From NCBI RefSeq assembly GCF_029626175.1, contig NZ_JARUBM010000002.1:5225001-5289000 (forward strand): a DNA stretch of 64,000 nt, in the 5' to 3' direction. The first letter of the stretch is position 1. Each line of letters begins with the position of its first letter. Below are positions 1 to 7,882 of the stretch, piece after piece. Origin of the DNA: Micromonospora sp. WMMD1082. GTDB taxonomy: Bacteria; Actinomycetota; Actinomycetes; Mycobacteriales; Micromonosporaceae. The notes beneath the pieces were generated by a model. It worked only from the letters and a program-made list of their open reading frames with translations. It made no database searches and was not told the DNA's origin. The position numbers were made by a program, and so were the translations under genes.

Positions 1-381
1 GACAGGCTGAATGAGACCGAACGCGCGGACACCTGGTTCGGCCACTGCGAGCAGAAGCACCACGTCCATCTCTCCCACGCCCTCACCGCGCTCGGCGAGA
101 CGAACCGCGCACGGGAAAGCCAGGCTCACGCCCTCGCCCTCTCCGCCCCCACCAGCACACTTACCCCCACCCTGCTACGCCTCGACGCCGCAGCCTGCCA
201 ACACCGCGACGGACACACCATCGACGCCTGCCATGCCGCCACCGCCACTCTTGTTGGCGTCCCCGCTCGCTACCGCACCGGCCTGGCCCGCCGCCGTGCC
301 GTCGACCTTTACCGCAGCATCCCTGCAATCCTCCGCTCTAGGCCAGCTGCACGCGGACTCGCGGAGGTTCTTGCGGCGTAA
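1..381 (+). CDS. C-terminal part of a TPR-containing (XRE-type) regulator
   Basis: The frame is open from the first base of the window and stops at TAA 379-381 (126 residues visible). The sequence is helical and Ala/Leu/Arg rich with repeated segments such as HALTALGETNRARESQAHAL, typical of the TPR tail of actinobacterial XRE-family regulators with an N-terminal HTH that would lie outside the window. This is probably the host chromosome flank of the prophage. What is seen is only the tail; the regulator identity is inferred from family resemblance. The gene seems to end naturally rather than being cut by the element. Confidence 0.6.
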   Translation, partial: DRLNETERADTWFGHCEQKHHVHLSHALTALGETNRARESQAHALALSAPTSTLTPTLLRLDAAACQHRDGHTIDACHAATATLVGVPARYRTGLARRRAVDLYRSIPAILRSRPAARGLAEVLAA

Positions 382-477
382 GTGGCGGGCCCTCGCGACG
401 AGCTGTGGGGCACCGATCCTTGGCACCACGATCCGCCGAACGCGCGACACGTAGTGCGATCCGCTCTATGGGCGTAG
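382..477 (+). other. Possible 31-codon ORF or gene remnant
   Basis: GTG follows directly and in frame after the TAA of the regulator tail and gives a 31-residue frame with protein-like composition (contains DELWGTDPWHHDPP). It may be a tiny gene or the end of a gene truncated at the prophage left edge, where portal/terminase genes would be expected. No function can be assigned. Confidence 0.25.
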
Positions 478-542
478 AGGGGCTTCAACGCCCGACGGAC
501 GCTGACGCGGAGCCTGCGTCGGACCTGCCCGTCCCTCGCTGC

Positions 543-584
543 GTTAGTCTGGGCGCTGTACCGCCGATGCTGGCTGCGGGCCGG
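543..584 (+). promoter_or_regulatory. Late promoter-like element, copy 1 (upstream of capsid)
   Basis: This segment begins GTTA, contains CTGG and GCCG, and ends CTGGCTGCGGGCCGG. The same pattern recurs at 8246-8284 upstream of the tail tube gene. Two structural genes that must be made in bulk share it, so a common late promoter or leader element is inferred; no classical -35/-10 pair is obvious. Confidence 0.45.
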
Positions 585-620
585 TCGGGATGAGATCCCT
601 ACCGTGCTGAGGAGCCGACG

Positions 621-2333
621 GTGTTTGAGATTCCCGCGAGCTTGGACGGGCTCGACCTTGATGCGCTGGGTCGCCTGGAAGCTGAGGCCGTCGCGGCGTT
701 TGACGCCCTTCGTGACGACCCGGAGCTGAACGCTGCGGGCTTGGTCCGGCTGCGGGAACTGGCGACCTTCGTCGCGTCGGTTCGTGCACAGCAGGAACAG
801 ATCGAGCAACACGCGGCAGCGGTCGCGTCGGAGCTGGATGACCTGGACGCCGCCATTCACGGGAACCCGGAGGAGCCCGACGGTGAGGGCGGCGACGATG
901 AGCCGGGCGGCGGCGACGGTGAAGGCGGCCCGGTTGAGGAGCCTTCGGCCGAGGAACCCCCGGCCGAAGCACAGCCAGCACCGCAGCAGCCGATGCCGGT
1001 CGTGGCGTCGCTGGCGCGGCGAGCGGCCCGCCGGCAGCCGAAGCCGAAGGTGACGCAGGTTGGCCGGTCGGCGATCATCAAGGCGGCGGCGGATGTGCCG
1101 AACGTGCCGCATGGGCACGTGTTCTCGTCGGTGACCGAGGTCGCGGCGGCGTTCGATGACAAGTTCGCGGGGTTCCCGCGTGGCGTGGGCTCGCAGGTGC
1201 AGACGCGCATCAAGCAGAACGTGGCTCGGGTGGAGCTGCCCGTCGACCAGGCCCTCGTCGCCGGGGGCAGCGGCCTGGTCGACCTGGGACTGATCGACCT
1301 GGCCGGCAGCGAATCGCGTCTTACCGGCGGGAACCTGGTGGCCGCCGGTGGTTGGGGTGCGCCGTCGGAGACGCTGTGGGAGCTGTGCGAAGGGCTGGAG
1401 ACGACCGAGGGCATCCTCGACCTGCCGGGCATCTCGATCCCCCGTGGCGGCGGCATCAAGGTGCCGGCCAACCTGGACTTCGCCACGCTGTACTCGGCGA
1501 CCGGGTTCGTGCAGACGGAGGCCGACTCGGTCGCCGGCACCGACAAGCCGAGCTACCGCGTGCCCACGGTCGACTTCGTCGAGACCCGCTTGGAAATCGA
1601 CGGAGTGCAGATTGAGCAGGACATCGTGCAGAACGCGGTGTGGCCGGAACTGACTCGGGACGTGGTGCGGCGGGCGATGACCGCCCACGAGCATAAGATC
1701 AACGCGCGGATGGTGCAGCGGATGGCCACCGCTCCGTCGCAGTCGACGCAGTTCACGCTCACTCTCGGCGGCGACATCGGCGGCGACGAGACGACCACCG
1801 CGGTGCTCGGTGCGTTGTCGCTCGCGGCGACCGACTACCGGTACCGGTATCGGATGAGCCGGCGTGCCCTGCTGGAGTGTGTCGTGCCGCTGTGGCTGCT
1901 CGACTGGATCCGGGCCGACATGGCACGCCGAGCCGGGGTGCCCTACTTCGACGTGACCGACGAGCAAATCACCGCCTGGTTCACGCGGAGGCACCTGCGT
2001 CCACAGTTCATCTATGACTGGCAGGACGGATACGTCAACGCGGGCGGTGCCGGATTCGGCGGGGCCACCGCGCCGGGCCAGTGGCCGGCTACGGTCGACT
2101 TCCTGATCTACGCGCCCGGTACGTGGGTGAAGGGTACGAAGCCGATCATCGACCTGTCGGCGGTCTACGACAGCATGAAGCTGAAGGAGAACGAGTACAT
2201 CGCCCTGTTCACTGAGCAGGCGACGCTGCTGGTGAAGCGGTGTTACGTGTCGTACCGGCTGACCGTGCCGCTGTGCCCGACCGGTGTCACCGGGCAGACC
2301 GTCGCGTTCTCGTGCGCGACGTCCGAGGACTGA
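621..2333 (+). CDS. Phage major capsid protein with N-terminal scaffold-like region
   Basis: 570 aa, start GTG preceded by GAGGAG about 7 nt upstream. Residues 1-90 form a helical, coiled-coil-prone segment; about 75-120 is acidic and Gly/Glu/Pro rich, looking like a fused scaffold or delta domain. From about residue 145 the protein matches the actinophage capsid pattern, including GGWGAPSETLWELCEG and a following LDLPGISIPRGG segment. It would assemble the icosahedral head. It is the first intact phage gene on the left: terminase, portal and protease genes that normally precede it are missing. The assignment rests on remembered family motifs and position among structural genes. Confidence 0.8.
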   Translation: MFEIPASLDGLDLDALGRLEAEAVAAFDALRDDPELNAAGLVRLRELATFVASVRAQQEQIEQHAAAVASELDDLDAAIHGNPEEPDGEGGDDEPGGGDGEGGPVEEPSAEEPPAEAQPAPQQPMPVVASLARRAARRQPKPKVTQVGRSAIIKAAADVPNVPHGHVFSSVTEVAAAFDDKFAGFPRGVGSQVQTRIKQNVARVELPVDQALVAGGSGLVDLGLIDLAGSESRLTGGNLVAAGGWGAPSETLWELCEGLETTEGILDLPGISIPRGGGIKVPANLDFATLYSATGFVQTEADSVAGTDKPSYRVPTVDFVETRLEIDGVQIEQDIVQNAVWPELTRDVVRRAMTAHEHKINARMVQRMATAPSQSTQFTLTLGGDIGGDETTTAVLGALSLAATDYRYRYRMSRRALLECVVPLWLLDWIRADMARRAGVPYFDVTDEQITAWFTRRHLRPQFIYDWQDGYVNAGGAGFGGATAPGQWPATVDFLIYAPGTWVKGTKPIIDLSAVYDSMKLKENEYIALFTEQATLLVKRCYVSYRLTVPLCPTGVTGQTVAFSCATSED

Positions 2334-2397
2334 GCGACCCACCGATGGGGCTGACGCCCTACCAGGTGTGGCCCTCAGTTTCACAGGGAGGTGGCGG

Positions 2398-3225
2398 ATG
2401 ACTCAGCCCTTCGTGTACGTCGACGCTCCTGCGGCGACGCCGTACCGGTACAGCCTGTTCTCGGCGGCGGCCGTGGTCGATCCGGCGGACCAGCGCGAGT
2501 TCCAGGCCGGCGTGGAGTGGGAGCCGCAGTGCGTCGACGCACCCGCGCCGACGAACACGGCGGCGGCGTCGGACCTCGACCGGGAGGCGATGGAACTGCC
2601 CGACGGGGTGCCGCTGGTGCAGTCCCGCGTGATCCGGCTGTACACAGGTCTGACGGGTCGGTCGGCGGCCCGACCAGACCTGTTGGAGCGAGCCCGGCGG
2701 GCTATCGGCCTGGTCGAGCAGCAGTCGCTGGAGCACTACGTTTGGACCGGCGAGGCCGACACGACGCCGCACCTGGCAGCCGCCAGTACGGCGGTGCTCT
2801 TCGGGTCCGACGCGGCGCCTGTCGCACTGGAGGCCGGCGTCGGGCTGCTGGAGTCGCACCTGGCGCAGGCGGCGGGTGTGCTCGGCGTGCTGTGGGCCCC
2901 GCGCTGGACGGCCGGCTGGTTCGCGTCGAAGCAGCTGACTCGGCTGGAGGGGCCGCGGCTCGTCGGGCCGCTGGGCAACCCGGTCGTGTTCGCGCAGACG
3001 ACCGGTGTCGGGCCGGACGGTGAGGTGCCGGACGCGGATGAGGCATGGCTGTACGGGACCGGGCCGGTGATGGTGCGCAGGTCGGCGGTGTTCCTGCCGA
3101 GACTGCCGGAGTCCCTGAACCGCACGTCCAACGAGGTGTTCGCGGTCGCTGAGCGGTTTTACACGGTGGGGTGGAGCTGCACGGTGGCGGCGGTGAAGGT
3201 CAAGCTGCCGGGCGTGCCGGCGTAG
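2398..3225 (+). CDS. Phage structural protein following the capsid gene
   Basis: 275 aa. ATG 2398 was chosen because AGGGAGG lies about 8 nt upstream; the open frame extends further 5' but overlaps the capsid stop region. The middle (about 140-230) is hydrophobic and Gly/Ala rich, with segments like GVLGVLWAPRWTAGWF and LGNPVVFAQTTGVGPDG. This resembles the conserved gene that follows the capsid gene in many actinophages (capsid-associated protein of unknown role). No catalytic motif is seen. Same operon as the capsid gene. Confidence 0.6.
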   Translation: MTQPFVYVDAPAATPYRYSLFSAAAVVDPADQREFQAGVEWEPQCVDAPAPTNTAAASDLDREAMELPDGVPLVQSRVIRLYTGLTGRSAARPDLLERARRAIGLVEQQSLEHYVWTGEADTTPHLAAASTAVLFGSDAAPVALEAGVGLLESHLAQAAGVLGVLWAPRWTAGWFASKQLTRLEGPRLVGPLGNPVVFAQTTGVGPDGEVPDADEAWLYGTGPVMVRRSAVFLPRLPESLNRTSNEVFAVAERFYTVGWSCTVAAVKVKLPGVPA

Positions 3226-3233
3226 GAGGAGAG

Positions 3234-3653
3234 ATGACGCTGATCTACCCGACGGATCGGGAAGACGCTGGGCGGCTGGCGCGGCAGCTGCTCGACGCGG
3301 CCGGTCCAGAGCGGCACGACGAGGTACGGACGAACACTGATGGGGCGTTGGGCCTGGCGTTCGAGGTGCCGGACGACATCGCAGACGTGGTTCTCGGCAC
3401 CGGCGGCAGCCGGTTGGTGCAGCCGAGCCTGGAGGCGCCTGCCGGCACTGAGGCGGACAGCGCCCTGGTCGAGGGCGGCGAGGCGAGCACGTTGGCTGAG
3501 GCCGGCGGCGAGAGTGAGACGGCTGGGGCCGGCGAGGAGAGCGCGTCGGTCGTCGCCGGGGCCGACGTGTCCGAGTTGGACGCCGAGCCGGTGGGCGGTT
3601 CCTCTCAGCCGCCGGGGAAGGCGGCCCGGTCGCGGTCCTCGCGTGGTCGCTGA
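3234..3653 (+). CDS. Small acidic phage protein
   Basis: 139 aa; ATG 3234 follows GGAGGAG by 3 nt and starts 8 nt after the preceding stop, so it is translated in the capsid operon. The N-terminal 75 residues look folded; the C-terminal half is low complexity (Ala/Gly/Glu/Ser) ending in a basic SRSSRGR tail. The product is not recognised. It is the last gene before a strong terminator hairpin. Confidence 0.6.
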   Translation: MTLIYPTDREDAGRLARQLLDAAGPERHDEVRTNTDGALGLAFEVPDDIADVVLGTGGSRLVQPSLEAPAGTEADSALVEGGEASTLAEAGGESETAGAGEESASVVAGADVSELDAEPVGGSSQPPGKAARSRSSRGR

Positions 3654-3680
3654 CCGGCTGACCTTAACACCTCGGGCTAC

Positions 3681-3725
3681 GCCGCCCCGCCTGGTCCCTT
3701 CCTCGTGGACCGGCGGGGCGGCGTC
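3681..3725 (+). terminator. Rho-independent-like terminator after the capsid operon
   Basis: An 11-bp GC stem (GCCGCCCCGCC at 3681-3691 with GGCGGGGCGGC at 3712-3722) is followed by GTCTTT. It separates the capsid operon from the accessory block. Confidence 0.7.
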
Positions 3726-3753
3726 TTTCGTGTGACTCGATCCACAGCCCACA

Positions 3754-3807
3754 CATACAAAAAATATGTACGGTAAAGATGCCTGATGTATACAATGAAT
3801 ATGTACG
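3754..3807 (+). promoter_or_regulatory. Two tandem type-A operators with TACAAT box
   Basis: Site 1 is CATACAAAAAATATGTACG (3754-3772); site 2 is TATACAATGAATATGTACG (3789-3807). Both are imperfect palindromes with arms CATACA/TGTATG-like, and site 2 contains TACAAT suited to a -10 box for the gene at 3839. The same motif recurs at five more places in the prophage, so a phage-repressor operator overlapping promoters is inferred. Confidence 0.6.
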
Positions 3808-3838
3808 CAACGCGCCACCCCCGCTGAGAGGGATCGAG

Positions 3839-4166
3839 ATGGAGAACCGGATCAACGAGCGGCTCGCGGAGTTCAATGTCGGGGCCGAGGGTGCCGAGGG
3901 GGACGGCCTGATCCTCCAGCTGACCGTGCGGCTGGTCGAGGCCGAGCGGGAGCTGGAGCCGGCAGGCCGTCGAACTCACCGCGGCGACCGCGAGCGCCGT
4001 GACGACCGCGACGGCGGGCTACCTGCGGACGTCTGTGCGCGGCGACCTGCTGGCCGCTGTGAGCGACAAGGCGGCGGCGTTCGACGCGGCGCTCATGAAG
4101 GTGGCTGAGCGGCGGACGGCCCTGGCATTCGTCGCCGAGAGCGTGAAGGCCAACCGGGCGAGCTGA
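3839..4166 (+). pseudogene. Frameshifted duplicate of the 4234 gene
   Basis: ATG 3839 has GAGAGG upstream. The first frame (start MENRINERLAEFNVGAE) aligns with the start of the gene at 4234. After about position 3960 the similarity continues in another frame, through segments equivalent to VRGDLLAAVSDKAAAFDAAL, to TGA 4166; that frame matches residues 55-105 of the neighbour. One indel near 3958-3965 therefore splits a former gene of about 108 codons. It is a tandem duplicate of unknown function; a sequencing error cannot be excluded. Confidence 0.6.
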
Positions 4167-4233
4167 GAAAGCCGCTGCGCGCCGGCTGGGAAGCCCCGGC
4201 CGGCTCGCCGTTTCAGGCAGAGGACGGGCAGAG

Positions 4234-4749
4234 ATGGAAGAACGGATTCAGGAGCTACTTCGGGCGTACCGGGTGCCGGCGGAGGACGCCGACCGGATCG
4301 ACCTCATCGCGCGCCTCGCGCTGCGGGTGGCCAGCGCCGAGCAGCGCCTGGAGCGGGTGACCGGTGAGCTCATCGCCGCCGCCGAGCGCGGCTTGGAGCT
4401 GGCGAAGAAGGGCGACCTGCGCAAGACGGTGCGCGGCCAGCTGACGGCCGGCGCGGTCGACAAGGCCGGCGCGTACGACGCGGTGCTGATGGAGGTCGCC
4501 GAGCGGCGCGCGGCCCTGGGCCTGGCCGCCGAGATGGCGCGGTTGAAGCGGCCTAAGCCGGCGGCTAGCGCAGCCGTCGAGTCGCCGGTCCGCCGCGCGG
4601 TCGTGCTGGTCGGGTGGGACGGCGCGTCCCGTCCGATCTACCGCTACCGGGACGAGATGGACCTGGCGGACGCGCAGCGCTCCACCGTCGCGGCCGCAGA
4701 CAGCTCCGCCCGGGACGCGGCCCCGACCGACGAGCCGACTGCGGGCTAA
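4234..4749 (+). CDS. Helical phage protein, intact member of a tandem pair
   Basis: 171 aa; ATG 4234 with GGCAGAG just upstream. The N-terminal 100 residues are predicted helical and charged (RIDLIARLALRVASAEQRLE), the C-terminus is a low-complexity Ala/Asp tail. It is paralogous to the broken gene at 3839-4166. No domain recognised. A strong hairpin follows the stop, so it is the last gene of its unit. Confidence 0.55.
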   Translation: MEERIQELLRAYRVPAEDADRIDLIARLALRVASAEQRLERVTGELIAAAERGLELAKKGDLRKTVRGQLTAGAVDKAGAYDAVLMEVAERRAALGLAAEMARLKRPKPAASAAVESPVRRAVVLVGWDGASRPIYRYRDEMDLADAQRSTVAAADSSARDAAPTDEPTAG

Positions 4750-4760
4750 CCGACGACTGA

Positions 4761-4792
4761 GCGCCCCCGCAGCCAGCCGGCTGCGGGGGCGC
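4761..4792 (+). terminator. Terminator hairpin
   Basis: GCGCCCCCGCAGCC pairs with GGCTGCGGGGGCGC around a 4-nt loop, 12 nt after the preceding stop codon. No long T tract, as is common in high-GC actinobacteria. Confidence 0.65.
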
Positions 4793-4841
4793 TGCCGTTC
4801 CCGCCGGCGGGATAGCCGGCGGCAGTTCATGTGGAGAAGAA

Positions 4842-5843
4842 ATGTCGACTACGACGGTGGCGGGGCGCGCGAACGCCGTGCCGTCCAACCCGCGCGAGCA
4901 CGCGCGATCGATCGCGGAGGCGGTCGACCAGGCATGGCACAGCCGGTACGGCGGCTCGCGGATCGAGGTGCCGATGTCGGTGGTGGCTGTCCTGGCGATC
5001 CTGGCGCGGGAGGCGCCGGACCCCGACCAGCTCGACCGGGTGGGCGAGATGGCAGAGCGCCTGAACCACGAGGGCTTCTGGCTGCTCATCCAGCGATTGT
5101 GGTGCGAGTTCGCAGCGCTGCGCCCGGACCTGAACCCGCGGACGAAGCACCTGTGGGAGTGGACCGAGGATGAGCCGGACGAGACGGTGAAGCGGGCGGT
5201 GTACGCGGTCGGCCAGGCGGCGCTGCGGCGCGGGGTGCTCGCCCGGTTCGGGCCGAACGGCTGGGGCGACTACGACCTGCTGGGGACGCTGCTCCAGCAG
5301 ATGAAGAGCCACGGCGGGCGGAAGGGCATTGGCCAGTTCCTGACGCCGGTGGACGTGACGGAACTGCTCGGCCGGATGGCGGGGTCGAAGGAGGGCGACC
5401 GGATCCTGGAGCCGTGCGCAGGCACGGGCACGATGCTTCTCGGCGCGGCCCGGGCCATGCGGGAGAAGGGCCTCGACCCGGCGGTGTGTGAGTGGTGGGC
5501 GAACGACCTGGATCCGCTGGCGGCGGCGCTGTGCGCGGTGAACCTGCACCTGTGGGGGTTGGGCTGGCGGGTGGTCGTCGGCTGCGGTGACGGCTTGCTG
5601 GACAGGTGGATGCACGAGGCCCTGCGGACCCGGCAGATCGCGATCGACGAGATGCGGCGGGCGTGGCGGGTGGCCCAGCAGATCCGCGCGGTGCGGGAGG
5701 TGCTGGAGCTGCCGACGCCAGAGAGCGCACTGGAGCGGCACGTGCGGATGGCGATGCCGAAGGCGCCGCCCCCGCCCCCACCTGCCCCGGACTCGTCAAC
5801 GTTCGACGCGGAGGCGGTGTTCCGCCAAGGTCGCCTGTTCTGA
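4842..5843 (+). CDS. N6-adenine DNA methylase-like protein lacking the NPPY motif
   Basis: 333 aa. The start ATG 4842 sits 6 nt after the leader variant TTCATGTGGA. GQFLTP (about 163-168) is the usual HsdM-type entry motif, ILEPCAGTGTMLLGAA (about 187-202) is the SAM-binding motif I, and NDLDPLAAALC (about 219) resembles motif II. The catalytic NPPY/F motif expected shortly after GDGLL is not visible: the protein instead runs into a helical, Arg-rich region and a Pro-rich tail. It may be an inactive or non-canonical methylase in anti-restriction or regulation. Membership in the fold is fairly sure; activity is doubtful. Confidence 0.65.
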   Translation: MSTTTVAGRANAVPSNPREHARSIAEAVDQAWHSRYGGSRIEVPMSVVAVLAILAREAPDPDQLDRVGEMAERLNHEGFWLLIQRLWCEFAALRPDLNPRTKHLWEWTEDEPDETVKRAVYAVGQAALRRGVLARFGPNGWGDYDLLGTLLQQMKSHGGRKGIGQFLTPVDVTELLGRMAGSKEGDRILEPCAGTGTMLLGAARAMREKGLDPAVCEWWANDLDPLAAALCAVNLHLWGLGWRVVVGCGDGLLDRWMHEALRTRQIAIDEMRRAWRVAQQIRAVREVLELPTPESALERHVRMAMPKAPPPPPPAPDSSTFDAEAVFRQGRLF

Positions 5844-5869
5844 CCTGGGCTTGTGTGATCCGCCCCACG

Positions 5870-5902
5870 CCCCGCATGTACATCTTTTATGTACATGCGG
5901 GG
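5870..5902. terminator. Perfect 13-bp palindrome, terminator and/or operator
   Basis: CCCCGCATGTACA and TGTACATGCGGGG flank a 7-nt TCTTTTA loop. It lies just after the methylase gene and just before a TACAAT operator. The arms contain GTACAT half sites like those of the type-A operator, so it could both terminate and bind the repressor. Confidence 0.55.
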
Positions 5903-5910
5903 CTCTGTGT

Positions 5911-5929
5911 CATACAATATCTATGTACA
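5911..5929 (+). promoter_or_regulatory. Type-A operator overlapping a -10 box
   Basis: CATACAATATCTATGTACA is palindromic and contains TACAAT (5913-5918) about 40 nt upstream of the gene at 5960. It belongs to the motif family described at 3754. Confidence 0.6.
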
Positions 5930-5942
5930 ACCGAAGCCCAAG

Positions 5943-5952
5943 TTCACGTGGA
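5943..5952 (+). promoter_or_regulatory. TTCACGTGGA leader element
   Basis: One of seven exact copies in the prophage, 7 nt before ATG 5960. It continues into GGAGG, so it includes the ribosome binding site; CACGTG is also the core of actinobacterial parS. The 19 nt CCCAAGTTCACGTGGAGGT recur at 6458-6476. Confidence 0.6.
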
Positions 5953-5959
5953 GGTAAAC

Positions 5960-6334
5960 ATGGGCGATAGCAACGCGCAGCGTGGCAGGCACGTGGCGGA
6001 AGAGTCCTGTGGACTGTTCAACTGCCTGGACGAAAACAACTGCTGCAGGCACTGCGGGGCACACTTTGCGGATCCGCATGAGCCGGACTGCAAGCACGCT
6101 GACGAGCCGGCTGACGAGTGTGACGCGCGGCCGGCGGAGTCGGCTGTGTTTCAGGCGTACATCGAACTGCGCGGCGTGGGTGACGGGGTGGAGATCGTGC
6201 GCGAGGCCGTGGAGGTGCTGCTGCGTGAGGGCCTCGATGTTTGTGGCCCGGCCGTACCCGTGTTCCGGCGGCGGGAGGGCGAGTTGGGGCGCGGCGAGTG
6301 GGTCGGCGTGGTGACGGTGCCGAAGCGCGTCTAG
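5960..6334 (+). CDS. Cys-rich small phage protein
   Basis: 124 aa; ATG 5960 set by the leader element and GGAGG. Residues 17-50 hold at least seven Cys and several His (CGLFNCLDENNCCRHCGAHF, then DCKHADEPADEC), suggesting a zinc-binding knuckle. The C-terminal half is an alpha/beta-like region with REAVEVLLREG. The function is not recognised. It sits alone behind its own operator-controlled promoter, as early phage genes do. Confidence 0.6.
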   Translation: MGDSNAQRGRHVAEESCGLFNCLDENNCCRHCGAHFADPHEPDCKHADEPADECDARPAESAVFQAYIELRGVGDGVEIVREAVEVLLREGLDVCGPAVPVFRRREGELGRGEWVGVVTVPKRV

Positions 6335-6401
6335 TGACTGCGTAGTCGGGGCCGGGTGGCCGCCCGGCCCTGATGCGGAGTCCCTAGCTGGGCTCATGCC
6401 G

Positions 6402-6430
6402 TACGGCCGCTATTGACTATTGCGACCGTA
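6402..6430. promoter_or_regulatory. Type-B operator (12-5-12 palindrome), copy 1
   Basis: Arms TACGGCCGCTAT and ATTGCGACCGTA are separated by 5 nt. Similar sites lie at 15839, 27237 and 34779. It lies 50 nt upstream of ATG 6481 with no type-A site nearby, so a second regulator is inferred. Confidence 0.55.
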
Positions 6431-6463
6431 TAGATGCAAGGTACTGTTCGAGCAAGACCCAAG

Positions 6464-6473
6464 TTCACGTGGA
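6464..6473 (+). promoter_or_regulatory. TTCACGTGGA leader element
   Basis: Exact copy, followed by GG and 7 nt from ATG 6481. Shares a longer 19-nt block with the copy at 5943. Confidence 0.6.
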
Positions 6474-6480
6474 GGTTGAC

Positions 6481-6999
6481 ATGGGTCTACGCGCGCTGAT
6501 CGGCATCGAGGATGCTGATGGCTCGTACCGGGCGCGGCCCGTCCATTACGACGGCTGCCCGACCGCGATCGTCCCGGCCCTGTCGGTGCTGGTGCACGAG
6601 GAGCTGGACCACGACCTGGCGGCCGCTGTCGACCGGCTGTTGGAGAGCAGCTGGCGGCGCGTCTACGCGCTGCCCGGGTTCACCCAGATGATCGGTGTCC
6701 CCGACGAGGAGCCCGGCGACGTGCTGACTGGCCGAATCGACGCCACCGGCACCGACGACCGGGAGTGGGCGTACCTGTTCGGCGGCCACCGGTTGCACGT
6801 CTACCTCGGGGTGCCCACCGCGCCGTTCGTGCGCAAGTGGGTGCCGTGGGCGTGCTGGTCGGTGTCCGAGCTGCCGCTGGTGCCCGGCCTTGAGCTGCTG
6901 GACGTGCAGCGGGCGGGCTACCGGCATCAGTGGCTGTGCGGTGACCGGATGGCGTACCTGGCCGCCGCCAAGGAGTTGGAAATGGAGGAGGCGCGATGA
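6481..6999 (+). CDS. Phage protein, first of a paralogous pair
   Basis: 172 aa; ATG 6481 set by leader element and GGAGG. The opening RALIGIEDADGSYRARPVHY aligns with the start of the next gene (RALVGRFVPEAGSFRARHVE), and both share a WAYLFGGHRLHVYLG / WAYLWEHQLGALHVYAA strand near residue 95-115. No motif of known function. The stop overlaps the next start (ATGA), so the two are translationally coupled; the pair arose by tandem duplication. Confidence 0.6.
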   Translation: MGLRALIGIEDADGSYRARPVHYDGCPTAIVPALSVLVHEELDHDLAAAVDRLLESSWRRVYALPGFTQMIGVPDEEPGDVLTGRIDATGTDDREWAYLFGGHRLHVYLGVPTAPFVRKWVPWACWSVSELPLVPGLELLDVQRAGYRHQWLCGDRMAYLAAAKELEMEEAR

Positions 7000-7502
7000 G
7001 GGCGCTGGTGGGACGATTCGTTCCGGAGGCCGGGTCGTTCCGGGCGCGGCACGTCGAGCTGGAGGGCCAGCCGACCTGGACGCTCGTCCAGCTGCGGGCG
7101 ATGTGGGCCGGCCAGTTCCGGGGAAACACGGATCGGCTGGTGGGGACGCTCCTGCGCCGAGACTGGCAGCTGCTCGCCGCGACCGAGTGGCCGACGGCCG
7201 TGGTCGAGGAGGGCCGCGACCGGTGGCGGTACGTGTCCGGCGTCGGCCGCGCTGAGCACGGTGCCGAGTCCGGCCCGGTGATCGCCGGGTCGATCGGCAA
7301 CGGCCGCCCGTTCGGCGGCGAGTGCTGGGCGTACCTGTGGGAGCACCAGCTGGGCGCGCTGCATGTCTACGCGGCGTACGGCGGCGAGTGGCACCACCTG
7401 GCGACGTTGCCGCCCGGGGTGTGGGCGGACCTGACGACGCGGATCGTGGTCGACGTGGAGGCCCGCTGGTGCTGGCTGGCCCGGAAGGAGGCGGCGGCAT
7501 GA
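6996..7502 (+). CDS. Phage protein, second of a paralogous pair
   Basis: 168 aa, start ATG inside the upstream stop (ATGA). It is similar in layout to the 6481 product: a beta-rich N-terminus, a variable middle, and a conserved aromatic WAYLWEHQLG strand near 108-118. The family is not recognised. It is coupled in turn to the 7499 gene. Confidence 0.6.
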   Translation: MRALVGRFVPEAGSFRARHVELEGQPTWTLVQLRAMWAGQFRGNTDRLVGTLLRRDWQLLAATEWPTAVVEEGRDRWRYVSGVGRAEHGAESGPVIAGSIGNGRPFGGECWAYLWEHQLGALHVYAAYGGEWHHLATLPPGVWADLTTRIVVDVEARWCWLARKEAAA

Positions 7503-7882
7503 TGGGCGAGGTGAAGCACGGCGGGCTGCCCGTCAGGACAGAGGACCTTCACCGCCGGGACCAGGTGCTTCTGTTCGGGCAACTCGTGGAGGTCATGGAC
7601 GTGCAGGCCGTGCGGGAGTTCCCGACGACGGTCAACCTGGTGATCCGGCCCCTGCCAGGCGGGACGCCGAGGGAGACGCTGGTGCCGCGCGGAATGGAGC
7701 TGCTGGGGCTGTCGGTGCGGCGGCTGGTGCGGCTGCCCTGCGTGGCGTGCGGGCGGCCGATGGCAATCCGCGTGGACCTGGCCATGGGCACGCCGAGGCG
7801 GGCGCTGTGTGACCTGTGCGCGGTGCCGGTGGCGGAGGGCACGCTGGTGCTGCCGCTCGTCGCCCCGGTGGGGAGGCGCTGA
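7499..7882 (+). CDS. Small protein with a zinc-ribbon-like C-terminus
   Basis: 127 aa; two possible ATGs (7499 and 7502) within the upstream stop. The N-terminal half resembles a beta-barrel (DQVLLFGQLVEVMDVQAVRE), the C-terminal half has CVACGRP and CDLCAVP, a CxxC-x17-CxxC pattern fit for zinc binding. Coupled to both neighbours by overlaps, so one operon from 6481 to 8169. Function unknown. Confidence 0.6.
   Translation: MMGEVKHGGLPVRTEDLHRRDQVLLFGQLVEVMDVQAVREFPTTVNLVIRPLPGGTPRETLVPRGMELLGLSVRRLVRLPCVACGRPMAIRVDLAMGTPRRALCDLCAVPVAEGTLVLPLVAPVGRR

Noticed and set aside
309..2384. 691-codon open frame on the minus strand opposite the capsid gene
   Set aside because: High-GC shadow: Arg/His/Pro-rich, no motif, fully antisense to a recognisable capsid gene.
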